Positions 5,949 to 10,473 of a stretch of DNA of 10,473 nucleotides are shown here, one piece after another. A program made the translations under genes and the position numbers. The notes under the pieces were generated by a model that was not told where the DNA came from, ran no database searches, and worked only from the letters and a program-made list of their open reading frames with translations. Numbering within the stretch: position 1 is the stretch's first letter; each line of letters opens with the position of its first letter. This DNA comes from DATARH01 sp035570495 (GTDB lineage Bacteria; Pseudomonadota; Alphaproteobacteria; ATCC43930; CGMCC-115725), in contig DATMLO010000212.1 in assembly GCA_035570495.1 (NCBI GenBank), forward strand, positions 1 through 10,473. The letters run 5' to 3'.

Positions 5949-7016
5949 ATGGTTGGGGACGCGAAGGGCGAATACCGCGGCATTGGGCCGCGCAGCGATA
6001 CCGAGCTGACGGCGTGGCTCTCGAAGCGGCCGACCGAGGCGGCGCTGGAGCCGGATCTGCCGATCATCGACCCGCACCATCATTTCTGGGACACCCCGCC
6101 GCGCGGGCGCTACCTGCTGCCCGAATTGCTGGCCGACATTGCCGGCGGTCACAACATCGTGGCGACGGTGTTTCTCGAATGCCGCTCGATGTACCGCAAG
6201 GACGGCCCTGCCGAGATGGCGCCGGTCGGCGAGGTCGAGTTTGTCAACGGCATCGCGGCGATGAGCGCCTCTGGCGGCTACGGCCCGTGCCGCGTCGCCG
6301 AAGGCATCGTCGGCCATGCCGACTTAACGCTAGGCGCGCGCGTCCGCGAGGTGCTCGAGGTCGAGATCAGGGTCGGCGGCGGGCGATTCCGCGGCATCCG
6401 TCATGGCGTGTCGTGGGACGAGCACGACGCGATCCAGAAACACGCCACGCGCGTCGTGCCGCCGCACCAGCTGCGCGACCCGAAATTCCGCGAGGGCTTC
6501 GCCCAGCTGGCGCCGCTCGGCCTCAGCTTCGAGTCCTGGCAGTATCACCCTCAGCTGGCCGACGCGATCGACCTCGCCCGCGCCTTTCCCGAGACGACGA
6601 TCATCCTCAACCATGTCGGGGGCGTGCTTGGCGTTGGCCCCTATTCTGGCCGCCGGCAGGAGATCCTCGCCGGCTGGAAGAGGGACATCGCCGAATTGGC
6701 GAGATGCCCGAACGTCGTGGTCAAGCTCGGCGGCATCGGCATGACCTCGTTCGGGTTCGACCTTCACGAGCGCGAGGTGCCGCCATCCTCCGAGGACCTC
6801 GCCGCCGCCTGGCGCCAATACATCGAGCCTTGCATCGAAGCGTTTGGGGTCGAGCGCGCGATGTTCGAGAGCAATTTTCCGCCCGACAAGCAGTCGGGCG
6901 GCTACACCGAGCTGTGGAACGCGTTCAAGCGCATCACCGCGGGTGCCTCGGCGGCAGAGAAGAGGGCGCTCTACAGCGGCACCGCGGCGCGGGTGTATCG
7001 CCTGACGGCGCCATAG
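5949..7016 (+). CDS. Amidohydrolase-2 family metal-dependent hydrolase (COG3618 type)
   Basis: A 355-residue TIM-barrel hydrolase of the amidohydrolase-2 family (lactonase/decarboxylase relatives). The strand-1 metal motif is PIIDPHHHFWD (38-48), with H43 and H45 as the HxH pair. Later landmarks are FRGIRHGVSW (147-156), SWQYHPQL (196-203, H200), ILNHVGG (219-225, H222) and ERAMFESNFPPDK (302-314). In the last motif the usual strand-8 Asp of the superfamily (SDFP/SDWP) is Asn309. The FESNFP form is one I recall from this subfamily, so it is not necessarily inactive. The start ATG has AGGGAG seven bases upstream. Substrates of the family are often lactones or carboxylated aromatics; none can be assigned. 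The sulfotransferase-like gene begins within 50 bases of the stop, suggesting co-transcription. Confidence 0.5.
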   Translation: MVGDAKGEYRGIGPRSDTELTAWLSKRPTEAALEPDLPIIDPHHHFWDTPPRGRYLLPELLADIAGGHNIVATVFLECRSMYRKDGPAEMAPVGEVEFVNGIAAMSASGGYGPCRVAEGIVGHADLTLGARVREVLEVEIRVGGGRFRGIRHGVSWDEHDAIQKHATRVVPPHQLRDPKFREGFAQLAPLGLSFESWQYHPQLADAIDLARAFPETTIILNHVGGVLGVGPYSGRRQEILAGWKRDIAELARCPNVVVKLGGIGMTSFGFDLHEREVPPSSEDLAAAWRQYIEPCIEAFGVERAMFESNFPPDKQSGGYTELWNAFKRITAGASAAEKRALYSGTAARVYRLTAP

Positions 7017-7063
7017 GGCCGACCGCAACGGCGCTCGCCCGCAAAAGAAGTAAGTGGATTGCG

Positions 7064-8046
7064 GTGACCACGATCGACCAGCACGGCGAGGTGGCGCATC
7101 GCTGGCTGCTGCCGCATCGCCCCGGGCTTTACGGCTACCTGCTCGACAATGGCCATCTGTTTTACGGCGGCAAGGTCATGACCGAGCTCGACCGCTTCGA
7201 GGCGTGGCCGCGGTTCAAGGCCGGTGCGGCGCTCGAAGTCGATTGGAACGGGCGGGGCTGTGGGAGGTGCACCACCCCGACCACCACCACGACGCGCGGC
7301 GGCTGAAGAACGGGAACGTCATCCTGCTGTGCCTGCGCGCGCTGCCCGCCGAGATGGCGGCGCGGGTGCGCGGCGGGCTGCCCGGCAGCGAAGCCGACGG
7401 CGGCGTCTATGCCGACTACCTCGTCGAAACGACGACGACCGGCGAGATGGTCTGGGAATGGCGCAGCCGGGAGGATCTCGACCCCGCGGACTATCCGATC
7501 ACGCCGCAAGACCACCGGGCCGAATGGACCCACGGCAACACCGTGACGGAAACGGCCGAAGGCAACCTCCTCGTCAGCTTTCGCAACATCTCGTCCGTAA
7601 TCATGATCGAGCGCGCGCCGGGCGACGTCATCTGGCGGCTCGGCAGCCCGCCATTGGCGCAGCAGCACGACTCGCGCCCGCTGGCCAACGGCAACGTCCT
7701 GATCTTCGACAACGGCACTCACCGGCGCGACCACCCGGCGACCTTCTCGCGGGTGATCGAGGTCGACCCGCGCACCGACGAGATCGTCTGGCAATACACC
7801 GACCAGTCGCTGTACGAGTTCTTCAGCCCCTATATTTCGGGCGCGCCGCGGCTCGCCAACGGCAACACGCTGATTTGCGAGGGCTGCCATGGCCGCATCT
7901 TCGAGGTGGCGCGGGCCGGCGAGGTGGTGTGGGAATACGTCAACCCGCACTTCGCCCATGCCCCTGGGGCGCCGGGGCTCAACAACTGGGTGTTCCGCGC
8001 CTTTCGCTACACCGAGGCGGAGATCGCCGCGGCGCGGCGGGCGTAG
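7064..8046 (+). pseudogene. Arylsulfotransferase-like beta-propeller protein, 5'-truncated and frameshifted
   Basis: Two reading frames together encode one protein of the arylsulfotransferase (ASST, Arylsulfotran_2-like) type. The first frame gives TTIDQHGEVAHRWLLPHRPGLYGYLLDNGHLFYGGK and runs to about 7252; it would read to a stop at 7306. The family pattern then resumes one frame over from about 7255 (GLWEVHHPDHHHDARRL). A single missing G in the run at 7254-7257 restores continuity as VDWNGR-GLWEV. Blade repeats of the xLxNGNxLI kind recur near 7138, 7300, 7555, 7678 and 7849, as expected of a beta-propeller, and QQHDS lies in the middle. The usual N-terminal segment before the first blade is absent, and GTG at 7064 is only a possible start. 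ASST proteins move sulfate between phenols, but this branch is poorly characterised. An annotation reading a single frame from GTG 7054 would carry about 67 wrong N-terminal residues. Confidence 0.5.
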
Positions 8047-8062
8047 CCGGCGTCGCGCGGGG

Positions 8063-8707
8063 TCAAGCGGGCTTCGCAGGGGCGCGGCCGACGACCGCGA
8101 TCATCGGGTCGCTGACATCCTCGACCCATTCGGCAAGGCGATGGGTTGCGATGTCGGCGAAGCCGGCGTCGCGCAGGTAACGCTCGACAAGCGCGGCGTG
8201 GCCGTCGTCGTCGAGCGCTCGCCACACCGCCACCGCCTTTGTCCAAAAGCACCGGTTCGAAAAACCGATGACGAGCGGGCCGCCAGCACGAAGCACCCGC
8301 GCGACTTCGCGCAACAACTCGATGGGGCGCTGCAGGTACTGGATCGAGACGCAGATCATCGCCGCGTCGATGCTGTCGCCGGCGAGCGGCAGGGTCGGGT
8401 TGCGGTTGAAGTTCTGCACGAACCGACGGCTGAGGCGCGGATTCGCGGCGAGCTCCTCGACGTTCATGCCGTGACCGATGATTTCGGCATACGCGACCTC
8501 GGGCGGCAGGTGAGAGACCCAGCTCGACATCAGGTCGAGCAGCACGCCGCCCGCCGGCAGGATCGTCCGGTAGAAACCGGTCAGTGCGGCGATCGCGCCG
8601 TCGTCGATGTGGCAGACGAGCCGCGCCGGCTCGTAAAAAACCTCGTCTTCTTCGCCGTCGAGCTTGGCGAACGCTCCGGCCGGCAGCCCGAGGGCATCCT
8701 CAGCCAC
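8063..8707 (-). CDS. SAM-dependent class I methyltransferase
   Basis: A 214-residue Rossmann-fold methyltransferase. The SAM-binding region is atypical. Motif I is VLLDLMSSWVSHLP (55-68) instead of a GxGxG loop, and GHGMNVEEL (78-86) follows as the acidic-loop region. DAAMICVSIQYLQRP (114-128) is the motif IV region and VLRAGGPLVIGFSNRCF (138-154) is the post-motif segment. These match the type-11-like family in which DLMSSWxSHLP replaces the glycine motif. The acceptor is unknown. The apparent start is GTG at 8707, with AAGG eight bases upstream. However, a much stronger start (GGAGG then ATG at 8759) lies in another frame, joined by an A7 run, so the N-terminus may be longer. It is convergent with the sulfotransferase-like gene, 16 bases apart, and is last in a minus-strand series. 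Confidence 0.5.
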   Translation of the reverse strand: MAEDALGLPAGAFAKLDGEEDEVFYEPARLVCHIDDGAIAALTGFYRTILPAGGVLLDLMSSWVSHLPPEVAYAEIIGHGMNVEELAANPRLSRRFVQNFNRNPTLPLAGDSIDAAMICVSIQYLQRPIELLREVARVLRAGGPLVIGFSNRCFWTKAVAVWRALDDDGHAALVERYLRDAGFADIATHRLAEWVEDVSDPMIAVVGRAPAKPA

Positions 8708-8759
8708 CGGGCAGACCTTTTTTTGTGCGGCCGCCGGCCCCGAGTTTGGTGAAGTTCAT
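8700..8759 (-). CDS. Possible 19-codon leader peptide or misframed methyltransferase N-terminus
   Basis: An ATG at 8759 has a strong Shine-Dalgarno (GGAGG at 8765-8769, five bases away) and opens MNFTKLGAGGRTKKGLPGG before a TGA at 8700-8702. The stop overlaps the methyltransferase GTG start (8707) in a different frame. The run of seven A (8718-8724) sits inside it; with six A the frame would flow directly into the methyltransferase as RTKKVCPVAEDALG. It is therefore a translational-coupling leader, a slippage site or a one-base sequence error. It is uncertain that it is an independent gene. Confidence 0.5.
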   Translation of the reverse strand: MNFTKLGAGGRTKKGLPGG

Positions 8760-8842
8760 CGCCGCCTCCGCACCTTGGATCGGAATCGCCGACAATGGCA
8801 TGCGGGCGAATGCGGCGCCAGCCGGGACGGAGGGTCCCCCAG

Positions 8843-8868
8843 CCCTCTCCCCGCCGGCGGGGAGAGGG
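8843..8868. repeat. CCCTCTCCC palindromic intergenic repeat, copy 2
   Basis: A perfect 26-base palindrome in which CCCTCTCCCCGCC (8843-8855) is followed directly by its reverse complement. It has the same outer arms as copy 1 at 3686-3709. It lies between the VOC gene and the methyltransferase, both on the minus strand. No T-run follows on the minus strand. It resembles REP-like interspersed palindromes that I associate with alphaproteobacterial genomes. Confidence 0.5.
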
Positions 8869-8873
8869 GGAAT

Positions 8874-8902
8874 TTCGGGGGGCGCTAATTCGGGGGCGCT
8901 AA
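8874..8902. repeat. Short G-rich tandem duplication
   Basis: TTCGGGGGGCGCTAA (8874-8888) is followed at once by TTCGGGGGCGCTAA (8889-8902), two head-to-tail copies differing by one G. It lies directly beside the 26-base palindrome and just past the VOC stop. Replication slippage in a G run is the simplest origin. Confidence 0.5.
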
Positions 8903-8910
8903 GAGATGGG

Positions 8911-9324
8911 TCAGCCCATCGGTTTTTCGCAGTTGACCATCCACGGAATGCCGAACTTGTCGACCAGCATGCCGAAGCGGCGCGCCCAAAAAGTCTCCGC
9001 AATCGGCATCTGCACGGTGCCGTTTTCCGACAACGCCTTGAAGACGCGCTCGGCTTCGGATGGCTCATCGACGCCGAGCATTACCGTCATCCCCTTTGTC
9101 GGCTCATAGCGGTCGGGCGGGGAGTCGCCGCCCATCAGCACCTTGTCGCCGACGGTCAACCGCGCATGGGCGATCTTGCCGTGGAAATCGGGCGGGGACT
9201 GGTCCTTCATCGGCGTCTCGCCATAGGTCATCATCGCCACGATTTTGCCGCCAAGCGCCTTTTCGTAGAATTTGAACGCGGCCTCGCAGCGGCCGTCAAA
9301 GCCCAGATACGGGTTCAGCTCCAT
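8911..9324 (-). CDS. PhnB-like VOC-family protein
   Basis: A 137-residue protein of the vicinal oxygen chelate superfamily, in the PhnB / 3-demethylubiquinone-methyltransferase-like branch. The opening ELNPYLGFDGRCEAAFKFYEKALGG (2-26, shown in parts: NPYLGFDGRCEAAF, KFYEKALGG) and the ending TFWARRFGMLVDKFGIPWMVN (111-131, ending in FGIPWMVN) are diagnostic. Between them are IAHARLTVGDKVLMGGD and a second betaalphabetabetabeta unit around MTVMLGVDEPSEAERVF. These small cytoplasmic proteins are usually of unknown substrate. An AGGAGG eight bases before the ATG is a strong ribosome site. It sits 83 bases after the YciI-family gene on the same strand; the two families are often found together, which suggests a shared role, possibly stress-related. 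Confidence 0.5.
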   Translation of the reverse strand: MELNPYLGFDGRCEAAFKFYEKALGGKIVAMMTYGETPMKDQSPPDFHGKIAHARLTVGDKVLMGGDSPPDRYEPTKGMTVMLGVDEPSEAERVFKALSENGTVQMPIAETFWARRFGMLVDKFGIPWMVNCEKPMG

Positions 9325-9407
9325 TTTTCGCTCCTCCTGTGAATCTCGTTTCGCGCGCGCCGCAACCGATTCTTCTTACACGGCGCGAACCGGTCGTCTC
9401 CCTGAAC

Positions 9408-9824
9408 CTAATTCTTTGCGCCCAGTTGAGCACGCATGCGGTCCTCCGCCTCGCGCAACTCTGGAGTGAGGGCAGGACCGAAATCCTCCGCCTCGAAGAT
9501 TTGCCGGATCTCGATCATCCCGCCTAGAAATGGCACACGTTTGGCCCAATCGATCGCTTGCTGCTTCGACTCGACCTTGATGATCCAGAACCCGGCGATC
9601 AGCTCGCTGGGATCGGGGAAAGGGCCCTCCGTTACCGTGCGCTTGGCTCCGGCGAACGACACCCTAGCCCCGTTCGAGCTTGGATGCAGGCCGTCCGCGG
9701 CAAGCATTACGCCAGCGTTGACCATCTCCTCGTTGAATCGGACCATCGCGGCGAACATGTCCTTGTCAGGCAGGACGCCAGCCTCGCTGTCGCGGTCGGC
9801 CCTGACTTGCAGCATGAATCGCAT
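9408..9824 (-). CDS. YciI/DGPF-family protein
   Basis: A 138-residue protein of the YCII-related (DGPF) family, a ferredoxin-like dimeric alpha-beta barrel. MRFMLQVRADRDSEAG (1-16) is the first strand. MVRFNEEMVNAGVMLAADGLHPSS (27-50, in part NEEMVNAGVMLAADGLHP) is the conserved helix-loop. VTEGPFPDPSELIAGFWII (about 64-82) carries the DGPF motif with Glu in place of Asp. The start has GGGGAG four bases upstream. The C-terminal tail FGPALTPELREAEDRMRAQL is a predicted helix. In many actinobacteria and proteobacteria these proteins lie beside an ECF sigma factor; none is in this window. The gene is 60 bases after the serine hydrolase and before the PhnB-like gene, probably one transcript. The biochemical function is unknown. 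Confidence 0.5.
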   Translation of the reverse strand: MRFMLQVRADRDSEAGVLPDKDMFAAMVRFNEEMVNAGVMLAADGLHPSSNGARVSFAGAKRTVTEGPFPDPSELIAGFWIIKVESKQQAIDWAKRVPFLGGMIEIRQIFEAEDFGPALTPELREAEDRMRAQLGAKN

Positions 9825-9884
9825 GTCACTCCCCTGCTGTGGATTTCGGGTTCGCGGCGACCCGGCGAGCGATGCCTGACGCGG

Positions 9885-10473
9885 TCACTCGTCTATCGCT
9901 TGATAGGCCAATGTCCAGAAATCGAGACAGATGTCCGGTGGGCGCGGCGAGGTCCAGGCGCGCTGGGTCATCAAGATGCCCACCATGCCCTCCGCGGGGT
10001 CCGACAGCCAGGACGTGCCGAGCCCGCCCGACCAGCCATACTGGCCGACCGGCCCGGCGAGGCTGGCGCGGCGGGTGATGACCGAGACCCCGTAACCCCA
10101 GCCGTGATCGTCGAAGAAATCGGGCCCGAGCCCGCCGGCCGCCTTCTGCGCCGGGGTCAACTGGTCGGCGGTCATGGTTTCGACCGCGGCGCGCGACAGT
10201 ATGCGCTCGCCGTCATGCCTGCCGTTGTTCAGCAGCATGCGGGCAAAGGCAAGATAGTCGTCGACCGTCGAAACGAGGCCGCCGCCGCCCGAGGGAAAGG
10301 CAGGCGGGCGGCTCCATTGGCCGCCCTCGGTCGGGTCGTAGAGCTCGGCGGCGCCGGTTTGGAAATTCCCATAGCTCGGCCCGAAGCGGTCGAGCTTGGC
10401 CGCGGGAACGCTGAACCCGGTATCGTCCATGCCGCGCGGCTCGAACAGGCGTTCGCGCAGAAACGCTTCAAGA
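9885..10473 (-). CDS. Serine hydrolase, beta-lactamase (class C/PBP-like) fold, C-terminal part
   Basis: The right edge cuts this gene, leaving about the last 195 residues. The visible part reads LEAFLRERLFEPRGMDDTGF at its upstream end, typical of the region after the YxN motif in beta-lactamase-fold esterases and carboxypeptidases (PF00144). GGGGLVSTVDDYLAFARMLL follows, the usual conserved helix, then GWGYGVSV and GQYGWSGGLGTSW, which takes the place of the KTG/HxG motif. The end ILMTQRAWTSPRPPDICLDF precedes the stop. The catalytic SxxK and YxN motifs lie outside the window. Members hydrolyse esters or act as DD-peptidase relatives, and some are lipoprotein-anchored, which cannot be checked here. 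An internal ATG at 10430 is not the start, because family sequence continues upstream of it. It is first of the minus-strand series visible here. Confidence 0.5.
   Translation of the reverse strand, partial: LEAFLRERLFEPRGMDDTGFSVPAAKLDRFGPSYGNFQTGAAELYDPTEGGQWSRPPAFPSGGGGLVSTVDDYLAFARMLLNNGRHDGERILSRAAVETMTADQLTPAQKAAGGLGPDFFDDHGWGYGVSVITRRASLAGPVGQYGWSGGLGTSWLSDPAEGMVGILMTQRAWTSPRPPDICLDFWTLAYQAIDE

Noticed and set aside
5831..7306. Long plus-strand open frame spanning the amidohydrolase
   Set aside because: Most of it is an arginine- and alanine-rich shadow of the amidohydrolase frame. Only its last part, from about 7064, has family similarity (the start of the sulfotransferase-like gene).
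7054..8046. Intact single-frame sulfotransferase-like gene from GTG 7054
   Set aside because: The first 67 or so codons are out of frame with the family sequence, which is in the neighbouring frame until about 7252.
8584..9342. Plus-strand open frame over the VOC gene and methyltransferase start
   Set aside because: It is antisense to two recognised proteins and crosses the palindromic repeat; no domain is visible.

Overview
The window looks like chromosomal accessory DNA from a high-GC alphaproteobacterium, probably Hyphomicrobiales/Bradyrhizobium-like. The grounds are the strong G/C bias at third codon positions, the gene families present (DUF3311 plus a solute:sodium symporter, COG3618-type amidohydrolase, YciI/PhnB-like pair), and two intergenic CCCTCTCCC...GGGAGAGGG palindromes of a type I associate with this group. 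The taxonomic call is inference. There is no rRNA, tRNA, CRISPR array, insertion sequence or phage gene.

Layout. (1) 1-400, minus: a small DUF3311 membrane protein followed by the N-terminus of an SSS-family symporter that runs off the left edge. (2) 401-587: divergent intergenic region with two inverted repeats. (3) 588-3677, plus: a three-gene redox cluster of aldo/keto reductase, an SDR-fold protein that appears to lack the whole classical catalytic tetrad, and an LLM-class flavin-dependent monooxygenase. (4) A palindromic repeat lies between this cluster and a convergent bicupin gene (3732-4577, minus) made by internal duplication. (5) The bicupin faces a divergent LysR regulator (4810-5679, plus), with a perfect inverted repeat midway between them. 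(6) 5949-8046, plus: an amidohydrolase followed closely by an arylsulfotransferase-like beta-propeller gene that is 5'-truncated and frameshifted. (7) 8063-10473, minus: in transcription order, a serine hydrolase (beta-lactamase fold, cut by the right edge), a YciI/DGPF protein, a PhnB-like VOC protein and a SAM-dependent methyltransferase. A large palindrome and a short tandem duplication lie between the VOC and methyltransferase genes. The methyltransferase has a short upstream reading frame with a strong ribosome binding site that overlaps its apparent GTG start.

How the genes may work together. The left half resembles small-molecule catabolism: a carboxylate-type transporter, three oxidoreductases using NAD(P)H or flavin, a bicupin, a LysR regulator and a metal-dependent hydrolase. 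No substrate can be named from sequence. The right half resembles the small stress or resistance-type enzymes often scattered in soil bacteria. I see no unambiguous new defence or mobile system. The best leads are the tetrad-less SDR inside a conserved-looking redox operon, the duplicated bicupin with its regulator, and two homopolymer-linked reading-frame disruptions (G run at 7254-7257, A7 run at 8718-8724 on the minus strand), which are either real decay or recoding, or sequence errors.
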